A program made the position numbers and the translations under genes. Below are positions 23,312 to 31,682 of a stretch of 64,000 bases of DNA, one piece after another. Under the pieces are notes generated by a model, which did not search any database, was not told where the DNA came from, and saw only the letters and a program-made list of their open reading frames with translations. How positions within the stretch are numbered: the stretch's first letter is position 1; each line of letters opens with the position of its first letter. Source of the stretch: Phycisphaerae bacterium (GTDB lineage: Bacteria; Planctomycetota; Phycisphaerae; UBA1845); the NCBI GenBank assembly GCA_013360585.1, contig JABWBH010000007.1, positions 1 through 64,000 on the forward strand, given 5' to 3'.

Positions 23312-23322
23312 CCCCCCCCCCC
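23312..23322. repeat. Poly-C tract of 11 bases
   Basis: Eleven consecutive C bases lie between mlaD and the methyltransferase remnant. Tracts of this length are prone to slippage or sequencing error. It lies in no intact gene. Confidence 0.85.
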
Positions 23323-23351
23323 GCGCTTACCGGCGCTTCATCGGCGGGGGA

Positions 23352-23462
23352 TCAGCGGGGCAGGCTCCGTCGGTACGCCAGGTACCGCTCACCGTGTTCG
23401 GCGATGAGCGTTCGCTCCTCGATCCACGTCTCGAAGAGAATGTACCTCGTAAAGGCCGATTC
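23352..23462 (-). pseudogene. Remnant of an NnrU/MddA-type membrane methyltransferase (C-terminal 36 residues)
   Basis: Only the end of the frame is recognisable: FTRYILFETWIEERTLIAEH followed by GERYLAYRRSLPR and a stop. This matches the conserved C-terminal helix and tail of NnrU/methanethiol S-methyltransferase-like proteins (YxLxxxxFEERDLIxxFGxxYxxYRRxVP). The membrane helices and HP-Y-G motif that should precede it are missing; upstream the frame is low-complexity. I read it as the surviving 3' end of a decayed or truncated gene. Confidence 0.55.
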
Positions 23463-23764
23463 TGAGTTCTTCGACGGACCGCCGGGGGATCGAGGCGCGG
23501 ACCGCGCCGTTCCGTGGAGGTTCTGCGCGTCGTGCCTCTTTGCCTTCCTGAGCGAACCCTGACGGGCCGGACCGGTGTTGCAGGTAGGTCTGAATCCGCC
23601 GAACCGTCCGATATTGCGTACCTGCGCCCTCGGAGGCCGTGTGAACCGTCGCCGGGCGTCGGACCAACGACGGATGTGAAACGCCCGGCGGACAGATAAG
23701 CCGCGGCGGCTCCAGACGAGGGGCGGTGTCACCGATGCATTCCTGAATTGCGTCCTAAACCGGG

Positions 23765-24952
23765 GTGCAGGGTTTGCGCGTACTGGTGGTTCATCCGGGT
23801 CGAGGTCTGCCGGCGGCGACGGCGTCCGCGCTGCGCGCGCGGGGCTGGGACGTCTGCGAGGCGACGGACTTTCATGCGGCGGCGGAGATCGTGGGGGCGG
23901 GCCACGTCGACGCCGTGCTGGTCAGCGATCCCGACGGCGGCGGAAACCGGGAGGCGGTCGAGGACCTGTACCGCACGCTCGACGCGGGGCGCGTGGCGTC
24001 GGTCGTCGTGGCGGACGATCCGGGCGGACGCCGCGTGCGCGATGACTCGCTGCTGGATTTCGCCCCGCGCAGCGCCGGAGAGGAAGACCTCGCCCTTCGT
24101 CTCGCCACGGTCAGCCGTCATCAGCGCTACGTCCGCCAGATCGAAGGCGAACTGGAGCACATGCAGCGCCTCGGCAAGCGCCTCAACGAGCATTTCAGCG
24201 AGGTGGACCAGGAGATGCGCCTCGCCTCGCGCCTTCAGCGCGACTTCCTCCCGAAGATCACCGAGCCGATCAACAACGTTACGTTCCGCACGATCTACCG
24301 CCCGGCGTCCTGGGTCTCCGGCGACATCTACGACGTCTTCCGCGTCGATGAGGATCACGTGGCGTGCTACGTCGCGGACGCGGTGGGGCACGGGATGGCG
24401 GCGAGCCTGCTGACCATCTTCATCAAGCAGGCGGTCGTTCCGAAGCGGATCACCGGAGAGCGTTACGAGGTGCTGGACCCCTCGGAGACATTGGCGATCC
24501 TCAACGAGGCGCTGGTCGCGCAAACGCTGCCCAACGCGCAGTTCGTGACGGCGTGCTACGCGCTGCTGAACACGCGCACGCGGAAGCTCCGCTTCGCCCG
24601 CGGCGGGCATCCGTATCCGCTGTTGTTCAGCGCCGGCGGCGGCTGGACCGAGCTGAAATCCTCCGGCGGTCTGCTCGGGTTGTTCGGAGGCGAGACCTTT
24701 CCTTCAGCGGAGGTGCAGCTCGAACCGGGCGACAAGATCGTGTTGTACACGGACGGCTTCGAACTCGTCTTTCAGGAGCCGTCGCGCGCCGCCAAGCTCG
24801 ACACGCGCGCCTACCTGAAGCGCTTTGAGGAGCTGTGCCGCCTGCCGCTTTCGGAGATGATCCCGCGCATCGAGGCGCTGCTCGACGCGGACCACGGCTC
24901 ACTGAATCCGCGCGACGACGTCTCCGTCGTGGCGTTCGAGATCGGCGGTTGA
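23765..24952 (+). CDS. SpoIIE/RsbU-type PP2C serine phosphatase with an N-terminal receiver-like domain
   Basis: 395 aa from a GTG. Residues 1-115 resemble a response-regulator receiver fold (RVLVVHPG start, DAVLVSDPDG at the phospho-acceptor strand) but the acidic pocket is incomplete. A coiled-coil linker (about 118-155) leads to a PPM phosphatase domain with metal-binding motifs RLQRDFLP, SGDIYDVF, ADAVGHGMAASL, RGGHPYPLLF, YTDGFELV and the final NPRDDVSVVAFEIG. Such proteins dephosphorylate anti-anti-sigma factors in partner-switching pathways; no STAS or HPK partner is adjacent. Its last 54 bases overlap the tail of the convergent glycosyltransferase gene. Confidence 0.88.
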   Translation: MQGLRVLVVHPGRGLPAATASALRARGWDVCEATDFHAAAEIVGAGHVDAVLVSDPDGGGNREAVEDLYRTLDAGRVASVVVADDPGGRRVRDDSLLDFAPRSAGEEDLALRLATVSRHQRYVRQIEGELEHMQRLGKRLNEHFSEVDQEMRLASRLQRDFLPKITEPINNVTFRTIYRPASWVSGDIYDVFRVDEDHVACYVADAVGHGMAASLLTIFIKQAVVPKRITGERYEVLDPSETLAILNEALVAQTLPNAQFVTACYALLNTRTRKLRFARGGHPYPLLFSAGGGWTELKSSGGLLGLFGGETFPSAEVQLEPGDKIVLYTDGFELVFQEPSRAAKLDTRAYLKRFEELCRLPLSEMIPRIEALLDADHGSLNPRDDVSVVAFEIGG

Positions 24953-26359
24953 CCCGGACGAAGACGTCGTCCGGAGCGCGACGACCGCTTCCGTCGCCGG
25001 TGCAGACGCGGCGCCGAACATGCGCGAGAGCATCCGCTCCAGCCGCCGCGCCCACGTGTGATCGCGACGGAAACGCATCAACCCGCGCTGCGCCACGTCC
25101 GCACGTCGAGCCTCGTCGCCGAGCAGCGCCGCCGCCTGCTCCCGGGCGTCAACCGGATCGGTGAACGCCGCGATCTCGCACCCCGGCTCGAAATGCTCAG
25201 CAACCCCCGGGCGATCCAGGTGCAGGCAGGGGACGCCGCTGGCGGTGATCTGAAAGGCTTTGTGACTTAATCCTTCCTCATCATTGCACTGGTTGACATT
25301 CAGCGCGACGCGCCCGCGGGCGTAGACAGCGGACTGCTGATCGTAGTTCACCCACGCGGCGCTCCCCGGAAGCCCGACGCTGGACCAGTCCTGTCCGAAG
25401 ACGCCGACGCGAAAATACCGGCTCAGGTAGAGCGGCACGAACGCCCGCTGCCACCGCCCGAACTCCCACATCGCGTGGAGGGCGTCAAAGTAGATTTCGT
25501 AGTGCTCGTTGAGATACGCGGCGGCGTCGGGGTGATCGGCGGCGACGTGCTGATAATGATAAAACGCCGCGCGACGCGGGTCGCGCCGTTTCGCCTCCAC
25601 CCAGTCCCGCCCGAGACCTGCGAGCTTGTCCTGCATGAGAGAATCCGCCCGGGTGCGCCACACTTCATCGAGCATGCGCGCGGTCTTCCCCGCCACGACG
25701 CCGAAGATCTGCCCCGTGTCGGGCGAAGGCTGATCCAGAAACGGCGCAACCTCCTCGGGCAGGTACGGCGGTGAACCCACCACCGCGACGAGGTCGAACT
25801 CCGGCGCAACGCCCTCGATCGGATGCACCAGCGACGGATCCTCGCCGACAGACAGTCCGTAAACGTTCTCCCAGCCGAGGAAGCGGCGCACTTCCTGCGC
25901 GGCGTAGTCAGCCTTGAGGAAATGATGCTGATGAGCCTGACGGAGCACCGCCTGTGCGGGGCGCTGCAGCGCGGCGCGCTCGTGCGCCCACTGCGGGTGG
26001 TCGGTCCAGAGCATCAGGTGCGGGACGCCGGCGTGGCCGAAGATGCTGGTGGCGCGGCCGGTCGCGTCCTTCATCACGGCCAGATCGAAGACGCCGTTGA
26101 AGGTGTAACTGATGACGAAATCAATCTTCTCGCGTTCGAGGACGTTCAGAAGCTCCCGCGCGATCCGGTCGCGCGGCGCGTCCGGACGGGACCAGATGGC
26201 GCCCAGTTCCAGCACGCGAACGTCGATTCCGAGCTGCCCGGCGCCCGCCGCCAGACCCGCGAGGTAGAACCGGCTGACCCGTCCGGGATTGAGCAAAACC
26301 AGAGCGCGTCGGACGGTGCGTCGCAGGTCCGGGTAAGATGCGTGTGAGTCGGCGTTCAT
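24899..26359 (-). CDS. CgeB-like glycosyltransferase family protein
   Basis: 486 aa from ATG 26357-26359, with GGAGGT ten bases upstream; the frame extends 15 codons further. The N-terminal half (RRALVLLNPGRVSRFYLAGL, DFVISYTFNGVFDL, GHAGVPHLMLWTDHP) resembles the DUF3880/CgeB N-domain. The C-terminal part has ALNVNQCNDEEGLSHKAFQI, then ASGVPCLHLDRPGVAEHFEPGC, the glycosyltransferase-B 'GLSHKxFEIxASG' donor-site motif of CgeB-like proteins. It may glycosylate a surface or spore-like structure; the substrate is unknown. It is convergent with, and overlaps by 54 bp, the phosphatase gene. Confidence 0.8.
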   Translation of the reverse strand: MNADSHASYPDLRRTVRRALVLLNPGRVSRFYLAGLAAGAGQLGIDVRVLELGAIWSRPDAPRDRIARELLNVLEREKIDFVISYTFNGVFDLAVMKDATGRATSIFGHAGVPHLMLWTDHPQWAHERAALQRPAQAVLRQAHQHHFLKADYAAQEVRRFLGWENVYGLSVGEDPSLVHPIEGVAPEFDLVAVVGSPPYLPEEVAPFLDQPSPDTGQIFGVVAGKTARMLDEVWRTRADSLMQDKLAGLGRDWVEAKRRDPRRAAFYHYQHVAADHPDAAAYLNEHYEIYFDALHAMWEFGRWQRAFVPLYLSRYFRVGVFGQDWSSVGLPGSAAWVNYDQQSAVYARGRVALNVNQCNDEEGLSHKAFQITASGVPCLHLDRPGVAEHFEPGCEIAAFTDPVDAREQAAALLGDEARRADVAQRGLMRFRRDHTWARRLERMLSRMFGAASAPATEAVVALRTTSSSGSTADLERHDGDVVARIQ

Positions 26360-26731
26360 CGTCACAGAAACCTCCGTGCGTGCGGCGCATCCCTGCTTCA
26401 TCATCCCGCGCTGCGGGTGTTATCGGCCTGATGAAGGGAACCGGCTGACCGCACGACAAAGAAGATGGTTCGGACGACGACAACGCGCGGAAACGGCGCA
26501 ACCGGCGGGTCGTCTCCGTCAGGTCCGGGGGATGGTCGTCTCACGGGCGGCATGACGGGGGTGGGAAGGACCGCAACTTGCGGTTTGCAAGGAGTGTAGA
26601 ACCGGGTACAAGAGGCGTTGTCGCTGTTGAACATCCTCGATGTTCGTCGGCGGTCCCGCGCTTGTTGGGCTGGTCGGGCGGCGGACAGGTCGTCCCCGGC
26701 GGTGCGGCGTCTGTAACTACAGGGAAGTGCA
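26360..26731. other. Divergent intergenic region before the cyclophilin gene
   Basis: No supported gene. It must contain the divergent promoters of the CgeB-like gene and the cyclophilin gene, but no convincing -35/-10 pair was found. A 13-base palindrome CCGCAACTTGCGG lies at 26571-26583. AGGGAAG (26722-26728) can serve as Shine-Dalgarno for the ATG at 26732. Confidence 0.5.
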
Positions 26732-27859
26732 ATGCTTACACGTTGTTTCAGAACCTTCTTGGATGGCTCGAAACACCCTCTCCCTCACGGGCGCGGCTCG
26801 GTTTTGCAACGTGTTGTTCCTTCATGCCTCCTGCCGATGGCGGCCTGCGTTATGTTTTGCGGATCGGTGAAGGCCCAGGATGCGAACGATCTTTCCGGCG
26901 TCGAGGCGCGGATTCGCGCGGTGTCCCGTTTCGTGGACGTCGGTCGCGCGGTCTGGGTCGAGTTCTCGCTGGTGAATACGACGGACCGGACCATCACGCT
27001 CAGCGTCCCCGGCGGTGCGGGGGGAACGTTGGACAAGGAGATGGGGTTGCCGTTTCCGCACATCTTCAGCGGCGAGGGCGCCGGCGCCGGAATTTCGATC
27101 GTGAACCTGAATGATAATTCGTCGCGTGCGAACCTGATGGACTACGCCCGGCCGGCGAACCCCGCGCGGATCATCCTCGCGCCGCGGGCGAGCGTCGGGC
27201 AGGTCGTCGATCTGCTGAAGTTCTACCCGACGGTGCTTCGCGTGCCCGGTCGCTACCGCGTGACGTGGAGCCCTTACGGCGGGCGACTGACCAGCAACCC
27301 GATCACGCTCGACATCGCGCCGCTACAGCAGGCGGAAATCCACACCGACTACGGCATCCTGACGTTGCGGTTTTATTACGATGACGCGCCACAGTCGGTG
27401 GCGAACTTCCTGGAGCTGGCGCGGGAAGGGTTCTACAACGGGACGCCGATTCATGTCACCCCAGGACATTTCATCCTTTGCGGAGATCCGGTCGGCGACG
27501 GGACAGGCATCCGCCGTGACGGACGGAAGATCCCGCCGGAGTTCAATCAACGTCCGCATCAGAAGGGCAGCGTCTCGATGGCGCTGCTCGAGGACGATCC
27601 GAACTCGGCGAGCTGTCAGTTTTTCATCTGCAACACGCGGCATGCGGACTGGGACGGGCGCTACACCGTCTTCGCGCAGCTCGTCGGTGACGCCTCGTTC
27701 GTCACGCTGGACCAGATTATGAATGTTCCGCTCGACGCCGCCGGAGCGCCGGTCGAGACGTTGCGGATCCGATCGGTGCGACTGACGAACCTGCGCCCGG
27801 AGTGGGCGGACCTGGCATCCGTGCCCGGCGCGGAGTCGATTCAGACCACCTCGAAGTAG
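26732..27859 (+). CDS. Secreted peptidyl-prolyl isomerase (cyclophilin type) with an N-terminal beta domain
   Basis: 375 aa from ATG 26732 (AGGGAAG upstream). A signal-peptide-like stretch (CLLPMAACVMFCGSVKAQDA) ends near residue 50; a TTG at 26804 or ATG at 26837 could be the real start, because the first 27 codons coincide with a repeat-like sequence (see findings). Residues 55-195 form a beta-rich unknown domain (RFVDVGRAVWVEFSLVNTTD). The cyclophilin domain occupies about 200-355: TDYGILTLRFYYDDAPQSVA, NFLELAREGFYNGTPIHV, CGDPVGDGTG, GSVSMALLEDDPNSASCQFF. The catalytic Arg of the usual FHRVIP is replaced (IHVTPGHFILCGD), so isomerase activity may be weak. Confidence 0.82.
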   Translation: MLTRCFRTFLDGSKHPLPHGRGSVLQRVVPSCLLPMAACVMFCGSVKAQDANDLSGVEARIRAVSRFVDVGRAVWVEFSLVNTTDRTITLSVPGGAGGTLDKEMGLPFPHIFSGEGAGAGISIVNLNDNSSRANLMDYARPANPARIILAPRASVGQVVDLLKFYPTVLRVPGRYRVTWSPYGGRLTSNPITLDIAPLQQAEIHTDYGILTLRFYYDDAPQSVANFLELAREGFYNGTPIHVTPGHFILCGDPVGDGTGIRRDGRKIPPEFNQRPHQKGSVSMALLEDDPNSASCQFFICNTRHADWDGRYTVFAQLVGDASFVTLDQIMNVPLDAAGAPVETLRIRSVRLTNLRPEWADLASVPGAESIQTTSK

Positions 27860-27955
27860 ACAGTCGCGCCGGTTTCGCCCAGCGGCGGGCGGGCGTTACG
27901 GCCGTCGAAGCCCCTTGAAATCCGACCGACGTTGCGGCACGATGATCCCGCTTTC

Positions 27956-28642
27956 ATGAACGTCACCCGTCACCAGATCGCCGCAACGATCGATCACACG
28001 CTGCTGGCGGCGCAGGCGACGCTGGAGGAGATCGACCGCCTCTGCGACGAGGCCCGCGAACACGGGTTCTTCGCCGTCTGCCTCAATCCCATCCACGTCG
28101 CACGGGCGAAGCGGCGCTTGATCGGGTCGCAGGTCAAAGTCGCCACCGTCGCCGGGTTCCCGCTCGGAGCGACGCGGTCCGACGTCAAGGCCGACGAGGC
28201 CCGCCGCGCGATCGACGACGGCGCGGACGAGATCGACATGGTCGTCGCCCTCGGGCACTTAGTCGCCGGCGATGCGGTGCACGTCCGCCAAGACATCGAA
28301 GCCGTCGCCCACGCCGTCCACGGCGGCGGACGCGGGCGTATCCTCAAGGTCATCCTCGAAACTGCCGCCCTCACCCCGGACCAGATCATCCTCGGCTGTC
28401 GCTGCGCCGCGGAGGGCGAAGCCGATTTCGTCAAGACTTCGACCGGGTTTCATCCGTCCGGCGGGGCGACGGTCGAGGCGGTGCGGCTGCTGCACCGTCA
28501 CGCCAGCCCGCTGAAGGTCAAAGCCTCCGGCGGCATCCGCGACCTGGCGGCGCTGACGACGATGCTCGAAGCCGGAGCCTCGCGCATCGGCACATCCTCC
28601 GGCGTGAAAATCATGCGCGAGGCGGCGAATGCGGCGTCGTGA
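27956..28642 (+). CDS. deoC: Deoxyribose-phosphate aldolase
   Basis: 228 aa from ATG 27956; an earlier in-frame start lacks similarity. The class I aldolase residues are visible: DEIDMVVALG (Asp94), the Schiff-base lysine in FVKTSTGFHPSGGATVEAVR (Lys160) and the second lysine in KASGGIRD (Lys189). DeoC interconverts 2-deoxyribose 5-phosphate with glyceraldehyde 3-phosphate and acetaldehyde in nucleoside catabolism. No other deo genes are adjacent. Confidence 0.95.
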   Translation: MNVTRHQIAATIDHTLLAAQATLEEIDRLCDEAREHGFFAVCLNPIHVARAKRRLIGSQVKVATVAGFPLGATRSDVKADEARRAIDDGADEIDMVVALGHLVAGDAVHVRQDIEAVAHAVHGGGRGRILKVILETAALTPDQIILGCRCAAEGEADFVKTSTGFHPSGGATVEAVRLLHRHASPLKVKASGGIRDLAALTTMLEAGASRIGTSSGVKIMREAANAAS

Positions 28643-28713
28643 ACCCTCCTACGTCCGCGAGATTCAGACGACGGCAACCGTGACCCGCGTCCGTCAGGAT
28701 TGACCGCACGAAG

Positions 28714-30237
28714 ATGGCGAGGTCGCGCACATTCAAGGCCGCGATGCTGGCGTCGGGGACGCTGCTGACCAGTCTGGTCGGACTGGGCAGCGCGATGGTG
28801 CTGTCGCGGCTGCTGAGCAAGGCCGACTTCGGCACGTACCAGCAGACGCTGCTTTCATACAATCTGGCCGCACCGCTGCTGGCGATGGGGCTGCCGCTGG
28901 CGCTGTATTACTTCCTTCCGCGCAACCGAGACCGGATGCGGGGGACGCTGGTCGAGAACCTTCTGCTGCTGGGCGTGTGCGGACTGGCATTCATGCTTTT
29001 CATGTTTCTCGGAGGGAACCGGCTGCTCGCCTCTCGCGCCGGCGAGCCGAACCCGACGCTGGAGCGCACGCTGCTGATCTTCGCGCCGTATGCGCTGTTC
29101 ATGCTGCCCGCGATGGCGGTTAGCGCCGTGCTCGTCTCGACCGATCACTACCGGCGGCTGGCGATGTACAACTGGATGAGCCGGCTGGCGATGCTGGCGC
29201 TGGCGATCGGAGCCTGTCTGATCTGGCGCTCGCCCTCGGGCGCGGTGGCGGGGCAGGTGGTCGGAGCGGCGGCGGTCTTCCTCCCGGCGATGCTGCTGAT
29301 GTGGCGGTCGTGTCCGGAGGGTCCGTCCGCGCCGACGTGGCGCGGCATGCGCGAGCAGATCGTTTACAGCTTTCCGCTCGGTCTGATGCGCGGCTTCGGC
29401 GCGCTGCGCTCGCAGCTCGACAAGCTCATTGTCGCGGCGATGTTCGGCGCGGAGGCGTACGCGGTGTACGCCGTCGGGGCGGTGGAGCTTCCGCTGGTCG
29501 GCGTGCTCAGCACCTCGATCACCGGCGTGCTCCTGCCCGAGGCGACACGACTGACTCAGGAGGATCGCCAAGCCGAGGCGCTGGCGCTGTGGCGGCGCGC
29601 GGCGGTGAAGAGCGCTCTGCTGGTGTTCCCGATGACGGTCTTCTTCGTGGCGATGGCCCCGGAGACGATGCGCGTGCTGTTCACGAAGGAATACGAGGGA
29701 AGCGCCGCGCCCTTCCGTGTGTACACGCTGCAACTGCCGCTGAGAATCGTCAACGTCGGCAATCTTTTTCTGAGCGCGGGCAAGGGAAAACTCCTGTTGT
29801 GGGTCAATGTTGCATCGTTGCTGGTCAATGCCGTGCTGAGTTTTACGTTGGTTTCGTCGTTAGGACCGGTAGGCGCCGCGTGGGGCGGACTCCTGTCGCT
29901 TGTGTTGTGTCTGTTTCCGCTGAGCCTGGGCTGGATCGGAAAACACTACGGTGGTCGCGTCGGGACGGTTCTGCCTTTTGCGACGCTGAGCAGGACGGCG
30001 GGCGTCGCCGTTTTCGCCGGCGCCGTGTTCCTGGCGAAGCCCTACGTCGGCGGGATACACGACATTCCGCTTCTGTGCCTTAGTGCGACCGCTTACGCCG
30101 TCGTTGTGGCATTGCTTTATGACCGGTTTGGCATTCTGTCAGCGCGCGACCTCCTGACCGGACTTCGAAATCACTGGTACGTGCGGCAAGATGGATCGCC
30201 TGCCCGCTCAGCGTCACCGGAGGGGCGATCCGAATGA
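28714..30237 (+). CDS. Polysaccharide flippase (Wzx/MOP superfamily)
   Basis: 507 aa with about 12-14 hydrophobic helices. It starts FKAAMLASGTLLTSLVGLGS and VLSRLLSKADFGTYQQ, the N-terminal signature of polysaccharide exporters (xxRLLxPxxFGxY), and has a C-terminal polysaccharide-synthesis-type bundle (GAAWGGLLSLVLCLFPLSLG). It would flip lipid-linked glycan across the inner membrane. It overlaps the next glycosyltransferase gene by four bases, and AsnB-type amidotransferase follows, so it belongs to a surface-glycan operon. Confidence 0.88.
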   Translation: MARSRTFKAAMLASGTLLTSLVGLGSAMVLSRLLSKADFGTYQQTLLSYNLAAPLLAMGLPLALYYFLPRNRDRMRGTLVENLLLLGVCGLAFMLFMFLGGNRLLASRAGEPNPTLERTLLIFAPYALFMLPAMAVSAVLVSTDHYRRLAMYNWMSRLAMLALAIGACLIWRSPSGAVAGQVVGAAAVFLPAMLLMWRSCPEGPSAPTWRGMREQIVYSFPLGLMRGFGALRSQLDKLIVAAMFGAEAYAVYAVGAVELPLVGVLSTSITGVLLPEATRLTQEDRQAEALALWRRAAVKSALLVFPMTVFFVAMAPETMRVLFTKEYEGSAAPFRVYTLQLPLRIVNVGNLFLSAGKGKLLLWVNVASLLVNAVLSFTLVSSLGPVGAAWGGLLSLVLCLFPLSLGWIGKHYGGRVGTVLPFATLSRTAGVAVFAGAVFLAKPYVGGIHDIPLLCLSATAYAVVVALLYDRFGILSARDLLTGLRNHWYVRQDGSPARSASPEGRSE

Positions 30238-31625
30238 GCGAGGATCTTCATAAACCGGGCGAGCGCGTCCTGATGATCACGGTCGGCGCCTACCCGCCTT
30301 CGCGCGGGCCGGGACCGCTGCGCGCCCTGGGGTTTTCGCGGCATCTCCCGGAATTCGGCTGGCAGCCGGTGGTGATGACGCTGAGGGGAAGCGATCTCGG
30401 TTCTCTGGCGGACGCCAGCCTGCGCGACCGCATTCCGCCGCACGTCGAGCTGCACGAGATGCGGAACTGGGAATACATCTGGCGATCGCGTCTCCGCAAA
30501 GTGCTGGGCCGCGGATCGGAGCACGCGAGCGCGACCGCGGAATCGCCGCAGCCTGAGGCGAAGCCTGCCGGCGCGGCGGAGTCTGAGGCGGCGGCCGCGG
30601 AAACAGGGGCCAGAAGTTTCCTGATGAGTCTTTTCGGGCCCGAGGTCTACCCGCTGTCGTTCCTGCCGGTGCTCAAGGCCGCGAAGCGTCTCGCCGCCGG
30701 TTGCCACGCCATCTTCAGCACCAGCCCGCCGTTCCAGAATCACCTCCTCGCCCGCCGCGTGCAGCGGGTGACCGGTTTGTCGTGGGTCGCGGATTTTCGC
30801 GATCCTTATGCCGTCGGGGTCTGGCATCTGCGTGGCAAGCCCTCTGGACGCAAGACCGCAATGCGCCGCGAACGCGCCGTGCTCCAAGCCGCGGACGCCG
30901 TTGTCGTCGTGACGGAGGCGATGAAGGACATGTACCTGACCGCAGACCCGTCGCTTCTGCCGGACCGCCTCCACGTCATCTCCAACGGGTACGATGAAGA
31001 CCTGGCATTTCTGGGGGAGAGCCTTCAACGAACGCTGACGCCGGATCCGAAGGCGCCGCTCACGCTGCTGCACGCCGGGCGGTTCTACGCGGACGACGCG
31101 CTCGACGCCCTGTGCCGGGCGGTGCGCGGATTGCTCGCTTCCGGGCGATGCACCCCCTCCGACATCCGGCTTGAATTCCTCGGCGCTTTGACGCCTTCCC
31201 AGTCGGCCCTGCTGAAGCAGTATGACCTTCTCGAGCTGGCGCCGCCGCCGCGCCGCGTTACGCAGCGGGAGGCCTTCGAACGGATGGGCCGCGCGGACGT
31301 GCTCCTCGTCGAGGCCGGGGCGAATATCGCCCACTACGCCGTGCGCGCGAAGCTCTTCGAATACATGGCCGCACGCCGACCGGTGCTGGCGCTGGCGGAG
31401 AAAGGGGAGACGGCGCGGATCGTCAAAACCTCGGGCGTTGGGGGTTGCGTACGACCCTCCCATCCGAGCGAAATCGAAGCGTTCATCGCCGAACGTCTGA
31501 CGGAGAAGCGAACCGGTCGTCCTTCGGTCTTCGCAAATCGCCTTCCGACGGAGTTTGATCGCCGGCTTCTCACGCGGCGCCTGGCGGAGTTGCTGGATGC
31601 GAACGACCGGAGTTCCTCAACCTGA
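30234..31625 (+). CDS. Glycosyltransferase (GT-B fold, GT4-like)
   Basis: 463 aa. It opens MITVGAYPPSRGPGPLRALG, the N-terminal motif of GT4-like enzymes, followed by an Ala/Glu-rich insert (about 100-130), a WVADFRDPYAVGVWH motif, DAVVVVTEAMKDMYL, VISNGYDED and the C-terminal domain with LLHAGRFYADDALDALC and KLFEYMAARRPVLALAEKGE. The donor-binding E-x7-E pattern is partly present. It is translationally coupled to the flippase and most likely adds a sugar to an exported glycan. Confidence 0.85.
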   Translation: MSEDLHKPGERVLMITVGAYPPSRGPGPLRALGFSRHLPEFGWQPVVMTLRGSDLGSLADASLRDRIPPHVELHEMRNWEYIWRSRLRKVLGRGSEHASATAESPQPEAKPAGAAESEAAAAETGARSFLMSLFGPEVYPLSFLPVLKAAKRLAAGCHAIFSTSPPFQNHLLARRVQRVTGLSWVADFRDPYAVGVWHLRGKPSGRKTAMRRERAVLQAADAVVVVTEAMKDMYLTADPSLLPDRLHVISNGYDEDLAFLGESLQRTLTPDPKAPLTLLHAGRFYADDALDALCRAVRGLLASGRCTPSDIRLEFLGALTPSQSALLKQYDLLELAPPPRRVTQREAFERMGRADVLLVEAGANIAHYAVRAKLFEYMAARRPVLALAEKGETARIVKTSGVGGCVRPSHPSEIEAFIAERLTEKRTGRPSVFANRLPTEFDRRLLTRRLAELLDANDRSSST

Positions 31626-31682
31626 ACGGGCGCCGAAACGGACGAGAAACGTCAGGCATCAACTCGCAGTTTTGAGAAATAC

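Larger units (their letters stand above)
23269..23764. other. Gene-poor interval between mlaD and the phosphatase gene
   Basis: Apart from the poly-C tract and the methyltransferase remnant at 23352-23462, I see no supported gene. Open frames here have arginine- and proline-rich translations typical of shadow frames. No clear promoter for the phosphatase gene was found. Confidence 0.5.
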
